Of a stretch of 64,000 nt of DNA, positions 35,817 to 44,980 are shown piece after piece (the stretch's first letter is position 1; each line of letters opens with the position of its first letter). Source of the stretch: Marinomonas ostreistagni (GTDB lineage Bacteria > Pseudomonadota > Gammaproteobacteria > Pseudomonadales > Marinomonadaceae); contig NZ_JAFEKF010000002.1 of the NCBI RefSeq assembly GCF_016888445.1, forward strand, positions 496,001 through 560,000, in the 5' to 3' direction. Under the pieces are notes generated by a model. The model was not told the DNA's origin and did no database searches. It saw only the letters and a list, made by a program, of their open reading frames with translations. Made by a program: the position numbers and the translations under genes.

Positions 35817-36529
35817 TGAAGCAGACTGTTGCAGGCCTTTGTCTGGCCGCGCTCGCTGCACCCAGTATGGCTCAAGACACTACCGTCGTGGGTAAAGCGT
35901 ATCGTCTTGACAGTGATCAGTTGGTGTATGTTGAAAAACACCAATACCTCGAGGATGGTCGCCACCAAGTGTCTTACGAGTCGCCCCAAGGTGAGGTATT
36001 TGCTCGCAAAACCCTTGATTACTCCGTGTCAGAGCAGGCGCCAACATTTACCCAAACTAATGATCTGATCGGTGAGCGCATCGAAGTCAGCAATGCGGAT
36101 GGCAAGCTTAAATTACGCTACCGCGCCAGTGACAATGGCAAAGTGTTTCAAAAGCGTTTTGAGCGCAGCAAGCGTCTGCTAGTCGACGCGGGGTTTGATA
36201 AATACGTTAAAAATAATTGGCAGGCGCTGACCGAGGGCAAGCCCTTTGAAATCCAATACTTGGTGCCCAGTGAAACCACCACGGTGAGCTTCAAAGTCAG
36301 TCAAACGGACTGTTTGGCCAATACGCCAGCTAGCGCCAAGTGTTTTTCTATTGCGCCGCAGTCTTGGTGGGTCTCGCTTGCGGTAGACCCGCTCACGGTG
36401 GCTTATGACCCTAATACGCGTAACTTAGTACGCTTCACTGGGCGTGGCAATATTGCCAATGCCGACGGCGACTACCAAAGCGTTGATATTCATTACCAAT
36501 ACCCAGATAGCCAAGCTACAGGAGAATAA
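35813..36529 (+). CDS. Periplasmic protein of the ChrR/cfa operon, function unknown
   Basis: 238 residues with a signal peptide (VAGLCLAALAAPSMA, cleavage near 21). The mature part is predicted beta-rich with no motif I recognise; two cysteines (near 166-175) could form a disulfide. It starts at ATG 35813 inside the DUF2878 stop and is followed within 2 bp by the DUF3833 gene, so it belongs to the lipid operon. No family name is assigned. Confidence 0.75.
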   Translation: MMKQTVAGLCLAALAAPSMAQDTTVVGKAYRLDSDQLVYVEKHQYLEDGRHQVSYESPQGEVFARKTLDYSVSEQAPTFTQTNDLIGERIEVSNADGKLKLRYRASDNGKVFQKRFERSKRLLVDAGFDKYVKNNWQALTEGKPFEIQYLVPSETTTVSFKVSQTDCLANTPASAKCFSIAPQSWWVSLAVDPLTVAYDPNTRNLVRFTGRGNIANADGDYQSVDIHYQYPDSQATGE

Positions 36530-36530
36530 C

Positions 36531-37061
36531 ATGCTTCGAATCGTACTTTTTTGCGCCATGATGGTGGGCCTTGCTGGCTGCTCGTCGACCACGGTTGAAA
36601 CTTATGCTGACAATGAGCCTAAGTTTGATGTGGAAACCTTTTTTGAGGGCGATCTGGTCGCCCATGGTGTGCTCAAAGATTACAGCGGCGAAGTGATTCG
36701 TTATTTTTCAGCGGATCTTAAAGGTAGCTGGCAAGATGGCGTCGGCACATTAGAAGAATGGTTTGTATTTGACGATGGTGAGCGTCAAGAGCGCACATGG
36801 ACGCTAGAGCCAAACGCCGACGGTAGCTACACCGCCAATGCCAACGACGCGGTCGGGCCAGGCACACTGAAAACGGCGGGTAACGCGCTGTTTATGAAGT
36901 ATGTGCTGCGTGTGCCCTATGATGGCGATACCATTGATGTCAGCGTCGATGATCGCATGTACTTAGTGACGCCAGATGTATTGATTAACGAATCGACCCT
37001 TAAAAAGTTTGGTTTTGAAGTAGGCCAGCTGACGCTCACCATTCGCCGTGTCGATCCTTAG
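36531..37061 (+). CDS. DUF3833 lipoprotein
   Basis: 176 residues from ATG 36531 after GGAGAATAAC. Lipobox LAGC places the Cys near residue 16. The body carries DUF3833 features (FDVETFFEGDLVAHGVLKDY, GTLEEWFVFDDGE, YVLRVPYDGD). Last gene of the ChrR-linked operon; such lipoproteins accompany cfa and DUF2878 in related genomes. Function unknown. Confidence 0.85.
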   Translation: MLRIVLFCAMMVGLAGCSSTTVETYADNEPKFDVETFFEGDLVAHGVLKDYSGEVIRYFSADLKGSWQDGVGTLEEWFVFDDGERQERTWTLEPNADGSYTANANDAVGPGTLKTAGNALFMKYVLRVPYDGDTIDVSVDDRMYLVTPDVLINESTLKKFGFEVGQLTLTIRRVDP

Positions 37062-37123
37062 TGTAGAACTGAGATGCCTGTGCTAATCTTGCGCCTCGAT
37101 AACAACGTGAACAAAGGTGAGTC

Positions 37124-37486
37124 GTGGCGCAATTAGTGTTTCGTTTAAAAAACGTCCCCGAGCAAGAGGCGGATGACATCCGTGAGTTGCTAAACGAGCA
37201 GGGTATTGAGTTCTATGAAACCAGCGCTGGCCGCTGGCAAATCTCGATGGCAGGCATCTGGGTACGAGACAAAGCGCAAGCAGCCCAAGCCAAAGAGCTG
37301 ATCGCACAAGATCAAGCGCAACGGGCGCAGCAGGCCACGCCGATCACCGCCAAAGATTGGCTTGCGGGGTTTTTAACCCATGCCAAACAAAACCCAGTGG
37401 AGTTTGTGTTTACCGTCCTTGGCATCTTATTGGTATTGTCGTTGACCTTGATTCCATTTTGGATTGGCCAGCGCTTAGCGGGCTAA
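37124..37486 (+). CDS. DUF6164 small membrane protein
   Basis: 120 residues from GTG 37124. An N-terminal putative signal-transducing-like half (AQLVFRLKNVPEQEADDIRE) precedes one C-terminal membrane helix (FVFTVLGILLVLSLTLIPFW). The gene overlaps the convergent CBS gene by 4 bp. Function unknown. Confidence 0.75.
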   Translation: MAQLVFRLKNVPEQEADDIRELLNEQGIEFYETSAGRWQISMAGIWVRDKAQAAQAKELIAQDQAQRAQQATPITAKDWLAGFLTHAKQNPVEFVFTVLGILLVLSLTLIPFWIGQRLAG

Positions 37487-37899
37487 ACCGGCGTACAGGT
37501 TTGTTGCGCTTGTAATAAGGCGCGCATCACTAAGCGGCGCGTAACAATGCCAATGAGGCGACCTTCCTCCACCACAGGGTAGATTTTGGGCTTGCTGCCC
37601 ATCATCAAGTTGACCACCTGCATGACTTGTTGGTCGGGCGTTACAAACAGCACATCTTCACTCATCACTTTGGCAACCGAGCCTGGGCTGTCACAGTGAT
37701 AGGCCGATTGGCTCAGTGGCCCCAGCAAATCTTGCTCTGAGACAAAGCCGATCAGGCGACCGTACTGGTCGGTGACGGGGGCGCCGCTAAGTTTGTGTAG
37801 CGCCAGCTGACGCGCGCATTCATCGGCTGCTGTCGTTGGCTGCACGTGAAACGTGTCATGGGACATGATATCTCTCACACACAAGGCATCTAGCTTCAT
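37483..37899 (-). CDS. CBS-domain protein
   Basis: 138 residues from ATG 37899, chosen for GGAGG five bases upstream. Two CBS repeats (MSHDTFHVQPTTAADECARQ with GAPVTDQYGRLIGFVSEQD; MSEDVLFVTPDQQVMQVVNL with IYPVVEEGRLIGIVTRR). CBS pairs bind adenosyl ligands such as AMP or SAM and act as regulatory modules. No partner is evident nearby. Confidence 0.85.
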   Translation of the reverse strand: MKLDALCVRDIMSHDTFHVQPTTAADECARQLALHKLSGAPVTDQYGRLIGFVSEQDLLGPLSQSAYHCDSPGSVAKVMSEDVLFVTPDQQVMQVVNLMMGSKPKIYPVVEEGRLIGIVTRRLVMRALLQAQQTCTPV

Positions 37900-38074
37900 A
37901 AGAGCCTCCACTTTGTTGGTGGTGAATGTCCTTTAAGTGTAGTGCCTGACGCTAGATTTTGCCCAGATTCGCCGGCCATTGGCAGGTTTGTGCGTGAGCC
38001 TTTTTACTTCCCGTTAAAAGTCTTTAAAATAAGACGATTGAGCATCCGTTAACCGACCTTGGTACAGCGCCTTT

Positions 38075-39037
38075 ATGAGTAAGTCGAAAAAAGACAACAA
38101 GCTAACCCTGCACCCACGCAATCCCCATCGTGCGCGCTACAACTTTGCGCTGCTGGCGGACTCGTGCCCAGAGCTAGCGCCTCATATCAAGCTGAATCAA
38201 TACGGCACTCAAACCATTGATTTTGCCGATCCAGAAGCGGTAAAAGTGCTTAACCGCGCGCTACTGAATCACTTTTATGGGGTATTGTTTTGGGACATCC
38301 CCGAAGGCTATCTATGCCCACCGATTCCAGGGCGTGCCGATTACATTCATTACCTAGCGGATTTACTGGCTGATTGTAACCAAGGCCAGATTCCTCGTGG
38401 CCGTGGCGTCAAAGCATTGGATGTTGGCACCGGAGCCAACTGCGTCTACCCGATCATTGGCTCGCAAGAGTACGGCTGGCAATTTGTCGGCAGTGATGTG
38501 AATCCGACCGCGGTACAGGCGGCGAGTCTTATTGTCGATGCTAACCCAAGCCTTAAAAAACGCGTCAGCATTCGTCAGCAACAGCAAGCAGAGCGTATCT
38601 TCGCCGGTGTGTGGCAAGACGATGAACTGTTTGATGTGACCTTATGTAATCCGCCGTTCCACAGCAGTGAAGCGGCCATGAGCTCAGAAAACAAACGCAA
38701 ATGGCGCGGCCTTAATGCCAAAGCCGATGCTAAAAAAGGTACCCTTAACTTTGGTGGTCACGGACCTGAGCTTTGGTGCGACGGCGGCGAGGCAGGCTTT
38801 ATCACGCGTATGATCAAAGAGAGTGTGGCCTTTAAAGAGCGCTGCTTCTGGTTTACCAGCTTGGTCGCGCGACGCGATAATTTGCCGAGCATTTACCGCG
38901 CTCTGGAACAAGCGGGCGCGATACAAGTCAAAACCATAGAGATGGCGCAAGGCCAAAAAGTCAGCCGCTTTGTGGCGTGGAGCTTTTTGGAAGATGCGCA
39001 AATCGATTACTGGCGCGATACCCGCTGGCGCAAATAA
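38075..39037 (+). CDS. rlmF: 23S rRNA m6A1618 methyltransferase
   Basis: 320 residues. SAM motif ALDVGTGANCVYPIIG near 115-130 and adenine-methylase motif CNPPFH near 190 are visible, with the N-terminal LHPRNPHRARYNFALL typical of RlmF/YbiN. It methylates A1618 of 23S rRNA. Monocistronic. Confidence 0.93.
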   Translation: MSKSKKDNKLTLHPRNPHRARYNFALLADSCPELAPHIKLNQYGTQTIDFADPEAVKVLNRALLNHFYGVLFWDIPEGYLCPPIPGRADYIHYLADLLADCNQGQIPRGRGVKALDVGTGANCVYPIIGSQEYGWQFVGSDVNPTAVQAASLIVDANPSLKKRVSIRQQQQAERIFAGVWQDDELFDVTLCNPPFHSSEAAMSSENKRKWRGLNAKADAKKGTLNFGGHGPELWCDGGEAGFITRMIKESVAFKERCFWFTSLVARRDNLPSIYRALEQAGAIQVKTIEMAQGQKVSRFVAWSFLEDAQIDYWRDTRWRK

Positions 39038-39103
39038 CGCTCGCATCCGCGGCGCGCAGATAGACTAAACTGAAACATACCCAAGCGACTAAAAGGTGTT
39101 CCT

Positions 39104-39826
39104 ATGATCGCGCTCGTAAGGTTAGTAGTACTGGTATTGTTGATCCTGTTGGTGACAGCAGGGGGCTTGATCATGAGCTTACTGCTCGCCTTTTCCAAAG
39201 ATCGAGTGTATTACATCGCCAAAGCCTTTGCGCCAGTGGCACGCTTGTTTGGCTTACGGGTGGAAAAGCACGTGTCTTACAAAGCCTATGATGTGGCGCA
39301 AGCGGTGTACATCGCCAACCATCAGAACAACTTTGATTTGTTTACCTTTTCTCATGTGGTGCCGCATCATACGGTCACCGTCGGCAAGAGTACTCTGAAA
39401 TGGCTACCGTTTTTTGGCTGGTTGTATTGGGCCACCGGTAATTTTTTGATTGAACGCAACGACCGCGACAAAGCCATCGCTACCATCAAACAAATCGTTA
39501 GCAAAATGCGCGCCTCAGGCCTGTCGATTTGGATGTTTCCCGAAGGCACGCGCAGTCGTGGCCGCGGCTGGTTACCCTTCAAACGCGGTGCGTTTCATGC
39601 CGCCATTCAGGCGGGAGTGCCCATCATTCCTGTGGTGTGTAGCTCGACCCACGAGCAAGTTAAGTGGAATCGCCTACGCAATGGCACCGTCAAAGTGGAA
39701 GTGATGGACCCGATTTTTACCGAAGGTCTGACCGAGCAAGATGTCGCACAGCTGGTCAAACAGTGTGAAACCCTTATGCACGCCAAGCAGCTCGAGCTAG
39801 ACCAAGCGATTGAGCAAGCCGAATAA
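39104..39826 (+). CDS. 1-acylglycerol-3-phosphate O-acyltransferase-like (PlsC family)
   Basis: 240 residues with an N-terminal membrane helix (residues 3-26). The acyltransferase motifs are the HX4D box in IANHQNNFDLF, FPEGTRSRGRG and the VPIIPVVCSS block. It acylates lysophosphatidic acid. A second, OlsF-type acyltransferase lies at 27142, so this one is the better candidate for general phospholipid synthesis. Convergent with the DUF3482 GTPase by 1 bp. Confidence 0.87.
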   Translation: MIALVRLVVLVLLILLVTAGGLIMSLLLAFSKDRVYYIAKAFAPVARLFGLRVEKHVSYKAYDVAQAVYIANHQNNFDLFTFSHVVPHHTVTVGKSTLKWLPFFGWLYWATGNFLIERNDRDKAIATIKQIVSKMRASGLSIWMFPEGTRSRGRGWLPFKRGAFHAAIQAGVPIIPVVCSSTHEQVKWNRLRNGTVKVEVMDPIFTEGLTEQDVAQLVKQCETLMHAKQLELDQAIEQAE

Positions 39827-39827
39827 C

Positions 39828-41183
39828 CTAGCGGCTGGTCGGCAAGGCCTCATCAATCGCTTGTTGTAGCGCAGTCACCAGCTCATGATCGGGCAGCTCG
39901 TTAGCCTGGTGCCACTCTGGGCGCTGGCTAATGCGGGCAAACAACTTCTCTAAGCGTGCCACCTCTTGTTTGTCTGGCAGCGTATCTGATTGCCCTTGGT
40001 AGGCTTGTTGGGACGCGTGACCGCGTTGGTGCAAATGGGCAATCAGCTGAATGCCGCGATACAAAAGCGCAATCGAGCTGTCTGGATTCAGCGCCAACAC
40101 CGAGCGCTTACGCAACTTATTCATCAAAGTGGTTTTAAAAGAACGCCCCGTCTGCACACCTGCACCTAAAATAGCGCCAAGCGTCGTCGCTGTACCTAAA
40201 GTGAGACCAGCGCTCAAAATATCAATGCCAGCGCCGATGGCCGCACCCGTGGCAGCGCTAGTGCTGGTGTTGATGCCCCAACTTTTAAGCGTGTCGGGAT
40301 CAAAGATATCCTGTTGCCATTGACCTTCTTGTAAAGGTAAATCCCTTAGCACCACATCTTCGTGGCGAAAATCGTATAAGCGCAAACAGTAGCTCACAAA
40401 CGCCTGTTCACGTTGACGAATATGCTGTTCAAATGCTTGCTTTTCGCTAGCGCTTGGCGTCGTCGAGGCACATACAAATTGGCTGGTAGTGCAGTCAATC
40501 AGGGCATGACTAAGGGCTTGTTTGGCCTGCGTGAGACGCTTGGCAGCGTCTTGCTCGCGTTGGTTGATCAGCGCTTGTAAGGTGTCGTATTCATCTGGTG
40601 CCAAGCTTTGCAGGGTCTGGTACAGCTTGCGCTCATCGGCCAAAAAGAACGCTACTGTATCGTAGCGTACATGAGCATGCAGCTGGCGCTCGGCCAGGCA
40701 GCGGCGCCATTCGCTTTCGTGGCTCTGCTCGGCGTTACAAAAGTTAAGAATCGGCACGATCGGCTTGTTGGCACAAGCGAGGATATTGAGCTCATCCAGA
40801 TACTTACCCAATGGCGCTTGGCGTAAATCGATCACATACAAAATAATATCGCAGCGACTGAGCTGCTTAAGGATTTTCAGCTCCTGCTCAAAGTCATCCT
40901 GCAGCGCACTGTCGCTTTGTACCGCCTCAAGCCAGCGCTCATTGCTGGTATCTGCATAATCCTGCACACGGGTTTGCCACAGGCCGATCGAATCCTCAAA
41001 TCCTGGGGTGTCGATCAAGTCCAGCAAGGGCGCGTCGTTGAGCGTCAGCGAGATTTGCTCCACATGACGCGTGGTGCCTGAGTAGTTTTGTACCTCGCCA
41101 AAGTTATGATCGCGCAGCATGGTGCGAATCAGTGAGGTTTTGCCCGTGTTAGCGTGGCCGACAATTAACAAAGAAATCGACAT
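39828..41183 (-). CDS. DUF3482 GTPase
   Basis: 451 residues from ATG 41183 after GGAAGGA. The GTPase G1 motif is GHANTGKTSL at about 8-17 and G3 is DTPGFED near 54; NKP-like ANKPIVPILNF serves as G4 near 130. The DUF3482 region follows, with a glycine/alanine-rich segment (SAATGAAIGAGIDILSAG) near 330 that may insert in membranes. Paired with the DUF2868 membrane protein one base upstream, a conserved gene pair in Gammaproteobacteria of unknown function. Confidence 0.87.
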   Translation of the reverse strand: MSISLLIVGHANTGKTSLIRTMLRDHNFGEVQNYSGTTRHVEQISLTLNDAPLLDLIDTPGFEDSIGLWQTRVQDYADTSNERWLEAVQSDSALQDDFEQELKILKQLSRCDIILYVIDLRQAPLGKYLDELNILACANKPIVPILNFCNAEQSHESEWRRCLAERQLHAHVRYDTVAFFLADERKLYQTLQSLAPDEYDTLQALINQREQDAAKRLTQAKQALSHALIDCTTSQFVCASTTPSASEKQAFEQHIRQREQAFVSYCLRLYDFRHEDVVLRDLPLQEGQWQQDIFDPDTLKSWGINTSTSAATGAAIGAGIDILSAGLTLGTATTLGAILGAGVQTGRSFKTTLMNKLRKRSVLALNPDSSIALLYRGIQLIAHLHQRGHASQQAYQGQSDTLPDKQEVARLEKLFARISQRPEWHQANELPDHELVTALQQAIDEALPTSR

Positions 41184-41184
41184 A

Positions 41185-42459
41185 TTACACATCCTTCCAG
41201 TGGCGAATCTGCGCGGCATCGACACCACGCTCTAATAGCGCTTGGGTCCAAGCCTCGACAAATGTCTGGCCGTGTAAATAGATAGTGTGGGTTGAAGGCA
41301 CAGCTTGTTTAATAAAGCGCAAACTGCCGCGATCAGGGCTGTTCTCGGCGTCTAATACCAAGACTTTGTCAGACGCTTGATCTTGTAAATAAGCCTGCTG
41401 GGAAGCGGCATCTTCCACTCGTGCAGTGACTTCAATATTAGTAGGCTCGGCCTTACTCCACTCAAACAAAAAGTAGCGTGAATCTTGTGGCAGCGGCGCT
41501 GGTGCTGCATCGGCTACGGCGGTTTGAGTCATCGTAGGCGTTGTCGTTGCAGAGGTGTTGTCGGCGTCCAAAATGCGTGATTGGTAGCGTGCTTTTGGCG
41601 CGCTCGGCACAAGCTGTTGCCATAGGGATTGACGCGCTGAGCGGTATAACACATGACTTAGCGCGGTAAACAGTAAACGCACCAATACACCGTACAAGAG
41701 CACACAGCTGAGCAGCCATAAGCCCCACATTTGGCGCACGCTATCGCTTTGTTCTGCGACACCAATTTGGCTCATTTGAATATCGCTAAGCGTTGGCATC
41801 GGTGCGCCGATCATGCTTGGCAACACGCTAAGCCACTGACTCACCTGATAAAAATCCTGTTGTGTCAGCAGAGTGGTTTCCCAGACAAACTGTACTTGAT
41901 GGGTCATCAAAAATAACAGCGCACTGCATAAGCCGCCGAGCAAATAGCCCGTCCAGCAGCTGTGGACTAAGCGTCCCATTAGCCATCGGCCAGTACGACC
42001 CCGTAGACGCAGCTGAATAAAGCTTTCCAGTACAGGTTTGGGCAAACGCAGTGCGCGGCCGACTTTATCAAGCAACAGTGAAAACCACTGCAACTGACCG
42101 CCGCCGCGCGGGCTTTGGGTCGCAAGACTCGCCAGCCAAATCAACAAACTGACCAAGTGAGCACCGAGTAAAATCACCAATAGCCAAAAAATATTCAGCG
42201 CTTGATCCGTACCCGAACCAAACGAGATCGGCGCTGCGACCGCGCCCATGATGGTAAACAAACCAATCAATAGCAGCTGTAAGCCATTACCTAAGCCTAC
42301 GACCTTGGTATAGCTATCATAAACGCCAGCGTCTGCTAGGCTTGATGGGTGGTGTTGTTCGAGACTGGCTTTAAGCGCAGACTGTTCTTGACGCGCAAGG
42401 GGCATAGCACCGACATCCTCAGCTAAATCATTCATAGGCATACCGTTTTTGGATGACAT
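41185..42459 (-). CDS. DUF2868 membrane protein
   Basis: 424 residues with about four membrane helices (LQLLLIGLFTIMGAVAAPIS, NIFWLLVILLGAHLVSLL, GYLLGGLCSALLFLM, LWLLSCVLLYGVLV) and a cytoplasmic C-terminal domain ending before the GTPase start. Co-transcribed with the DUF3482 GTPase. Start codon ATG 42459 has a weak ribosome site; later ATGs (42441, 42435) are alternatives. Confidence 0.82.
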   Translation of the reverse strand: MSSKNGMPMNDLAEDVGAMPLARQEQSALKASLEQHHPSSLADAGVYDSYTKVVGLGNGLQLLLIGLFTIMGAVAAPISFGSGTDQALNIFWLLVILLGAHLVSLLIWLASLATQSPRGGGQLQWFSLLLDKVGRALRLPKPVLESFIQLRLRGRTGRWLMGRLVHSCWTGYLLGGLCSALLFLMTHQVQFVWETTLLTQQDFYQVSQWLSVLPSMIGAPMPTLSDIQMSQIGVAEQSDSVRQMWGLWLLSCVLLYGVLVRLLFTALSHVLYRSARQSLWQQLVPSAPKARYQSRILDADNTSATTTPTMTQTAVADAAPAPLPQDSRYFLFEWSKAEPTNIEVTARVEDAASQQAYLQDQASDKVLVLDAENSPDRGSLRFIKQAVPSTHTIYLHGQTFVEAWTQALLERGVDAAQIRHWKDV

Positions 42460-42612
42460 TTATCAACGTCAGTCTATCAGGCTGTATCTGTACTTGGCGA
42501 ATTGTTACGTCGAAAGCGTAATATGTATGTAATTGTTACAGGGAATTGTGCCTTGCGACAGGGCTACATTAGTATCAAATCATCAAAGTGACTAGACAAA
42601 GGTTGGTCTCAC

Positions 42613-44226
42613 ATGCGTTTAAATTCCATTCGAACTAAGGTGACCGCACCGATTGCATTGTTAGGTGCGATTTTACTGGGTGTGTATTTCTCTTCTATAG
42701 CGATTGTCGATATTGCCAAACAGCAAATGGACAAACAAGCTAAATCCTATTTCGCTGCCAGCAGTTTGGTACTGAATGCCGATCGCGATATTTACCAAGC
42801 GCTAGTAGCGCGTAATGCCATCGTTAATGGGCAAGGGTCTCTGGCAGATAACCAAGCGGATTTCGCTGACAACGCACAACAAGTTAAAGATCGTTTTAAT
42901 GCCTACCGTGCGGCCTTAGCATCAGAGCCACAGCTAGTCAGCCAATTTTCAAACTTCGATGCCTTGTTTAACGCATGGCAAGCACAAGAAGCGACCCTGC
43001 TACGCCAAGCGCAAGCAGGCCAAGATACGAGCGCAGCGATGGCGCAAGCCGATGCCAGCTTCTCGGCAATCCGTGATGTGCTAGATGTAGCAGGTGAAAC
43101 CGTCAACAATCGCGCCCAAGAGGCACAGCAAGAAGCTTTAGCAAGCATCGAACAAACCCAAAACACTAAACTCATCATTATCGTGATCGTGCTGGCGATC
43201 GCTGCCGCGTTTGGTTACTTAGTGCCGAAACGTCTAAACGAGCGCGTTAACCACTTGGCTAGTCGTATTAAAGAAATCGCCGAAGGTGATGGTGACTTAA
43301 CGCAGCGCATTAACTCGACCGCCAAAGATGAGTTGGGCGATCTAGCCAACGAGTTTGACGGCTTTGTTGAGCGTCTACGTGGCATCATCGGCAGCATCCG
43401 ACAGCAGTCTCAGTCTTTGGGCAGCATGACCAGCGAACTTACCCACGTATCTGAGCGCACTGCAGGCGTGACCACTACCTTGGTTAACGCGTCGAACTCC
43501 ATCGTTAGCGCGGCCCATGAAATGAACATGTCGAACCAAGAAATGGCCGGTGTGGCGAACGATACTGCCACCGAGGCGCACAACTCGAGCGCCCTAGCAG
43601 ACCAAGGTATCGGTGCGGTGAATAACTCACGCAGTGCCATCGATGGGCTAGTGGGTGATATCGAACAAGCTCTTGGTCGCGCGACGGACCTTGAGAAAAG
43701 CTCGGAAGCGATTGCTTCGGTACTAGAAGTGATCCGTAACATCGCTGAACAAACCAACTTGTTGGCGCTTAACGCCGCGATCGAGGCGGCCCGTGCCGGT
43801 GAGCAAGGTCGAGGCTTTGCCGTGGTAGCCGACGAAGTACGCACACTGGCAACGCGTACTCAAGACAGCACCAACGAAATCGAATCTATGATCGATCAGC
43901 TCAAAGTCAACGTGCATGAGTCATCGCGCGCGATTCAAAACAGCCGCACCAATGCTGACACCACAGTGTCTAACTTCGACGAAGTGATCCGTATCTTCGG
44001 TGCGCTACAAGAGTCGTTTGGCAAAGTGCAAGAAATGGCCGCGCAAACCGCTCAAGCTACGCAAGAACAATCGACCGTATCGGGTGAGATCAACGAGAAC
44101 TTGTCGGCGATGAAAGCACAAACCGACGAAGTACAAGCGGTTTCCGAAAGCGTACAAGCGCAATCGAAACAAATCAGCGATCTCTTCGAAGAATTAGATC
44201 GCCAAGTGGGCAGCTTCAAGGTCTAG
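42613..44226 (+). CDS. Methyl-accepting chemotaxis protein
   Basis: 537 residues. N-terminal membrane helix (about 10-30), a periplasmic four-helix ligand domain of about 150 residues, a second helix ([20 protein letters not shown]), a HAMP domain ([20 protein letters not shown]) and the signalling domain with the invariant hairpin [20 protein letters not shown]. Ligand unknown. Monocistronic, with a terminator 27 bp downstream. Confidence 0.92.
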   Translation: MRLNSIRTKVTAPIALLGAILLGVYFSSIAIVDIAKQQMDKQAKSYFAASSLVLNADRDIYQALVARNAIVNGQGSLADNQADFADNAQQVKDRFNAYRAALASEPQLVSQFSNFDALFNAWQAQEATLLRQAQAGQDTSAAMAQADASFSAIRDVLDVAGETVNNRAQEAQQEALASIEQTQNTKLIIIVIVLAIAAAFGYLVPKRLNERVNHLASRIKEIAEGDGDLTQRINSTAKDELGDLANEFDGFVERLRGIIGSIRQQSQSLGSMTSELTHVSERTAGVTTTLVNASNSIVSAAHEMNMSNQEMAGVANDTATEAHNSSALADQGIGAVNNSRSAIDGLVGDIEQALGRATDLEKSSEAIASVLEVIRNIAEQTNLLALNAAIEAARAGEQGRGFAVVADEVRTLATRTQDSTNEIESMIDQLKVNVHESSRAIQNSRTNADTTVSNFDEVIRIFGALQESFGKVQEMAAQTAQATQEQSTVSGEINENLSAMKAQTDEVQAVSESVQAQSKQISDLFEELDRQVGSFKV

Positions 44227-44253
44227 TCTTAAGCGATTACATTTAGCCATAAG

Positions 44254-44282
44254 AAAAGCCGCTTCCATGAAGCGGCTTTTTT
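44254..44282 (+). terminator. Intrinsic terminator after the chemoreceptor
   Basis: AAGCCGCTTC-cat-GAAGCGGCTT followed by T6. The 10-bp arms equal those of the terminator at 46143-46174, on the far side of the HicAB-PIN island. Confidence 0.85.
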
Positions 44283-44361
44283 GTATGTGAAATAATCAGT
44301 TTCTGGAATTTTGGGGTTATTGGGGTTATATTTAAAGCGCTTAAGATCAAAGGAATGATCG

Positions 44362-44547
44362 ATGAAAAGTAGAGAAGTGATTCAGCTGCTGTTGGACGAT
44401 GGCTGGTATCAAGTTCGGGTGAAGGGGAGTCATGTGCAATTTAAGCATCCCACCAAAAAAGGTACGGTCACCGTGCCGCACCCGAAAAAAGATGTGCCAC
44501 TTGGTACGTTTAACAGCATCAAAAAACAAGCCGAGCTTGATAAGTAG
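44362..44547 (+). CDS. hicA: HicA mRNA interferase toxin
   Basis: 61 residues of the dsRBD-like HicA fold (REVIQLLLDDGWYQVRVKGS then HVQFKHPTKKG) with the catalytic His at H24. It cleaves mRNA when unbound. Followed after 9 bp by its antitoxin. Upstream 44311-44329 holds a direct repeat (ttggggtta ttggggttat) and the palindrome AAGCGCTT at 44335-44342, either of which could be the HicB operator. Confidence 0.9.
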   Translation: MKSREVIQLLLDDGWYQVRVKGSHVQFKHPTKKGTVTVPHPKKDVPLGTFNSIKKQAELDK

Positions 44548-44556
44548 GTATCTACC

Positions 44557-44961
44557 ATGAAATATCCTATCGTATTACATACTGATAACGGCGTGAGCTA
44601 CGGTGTCACCGTGCCTGATCTACCAGGTTGTTTCTCTGCAGGAGACAGCTTTGATGAAGCTTTGGACATGGCAGAAGAGGCGATCTTTACTCACTTAGAG
44701 CTGATGCTGGAAGACGGCGAAGAGATTCCTGTGGCAAGCCCAGTGGCAGAGCTAAAAGACAACCCAGATTACCGTAATGGCATCTGGGCGATTGTGAATG
44801 TTGATATCACCCCGCTGCTTGGCAAAAGCGAGAAGATCAATGTCACTTTGCCGCATTTATTGATCACCAAGATTGATAAAGTGGTGGCGGCAAATCCGAA
44901 GTATAAATCGCGTTCGGGATTCTTGGCTGAGGCGTCTAAAAAAGTTTTAAATTTGGTGTAG
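44557..44961 (+). CDS. hicB: HicB antitoxin
   Basis: 134 residues. N-terminal HicB fold (DNGVSYGVTVPDLPGCFSAG, then DEALDMAEEAIFTHLELML) neutralises HicA; a C-terminal ribbon-helix-helix-like region (INVTLPHLLITKIDKVVAAN) probably binds the promoter for autoregulation. Length and domain order are normal for RHH-type HicB. Confidence 0.9.
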   Translation: MKYPIVLHTDNGVSYGVTVPDLPGCFSAGDSFDEALDMAEEAIFTHLELMLEDGEEIPVASPVAELKDNPDYRNGIWAIVNVDITPLLGKSEKINVTLPHLLITKIDKVVAANPKYKSRSGFLAEASKKVLNLV

Positions 44962-44980
44962 ATAATTAAGGAAGTTGTAG

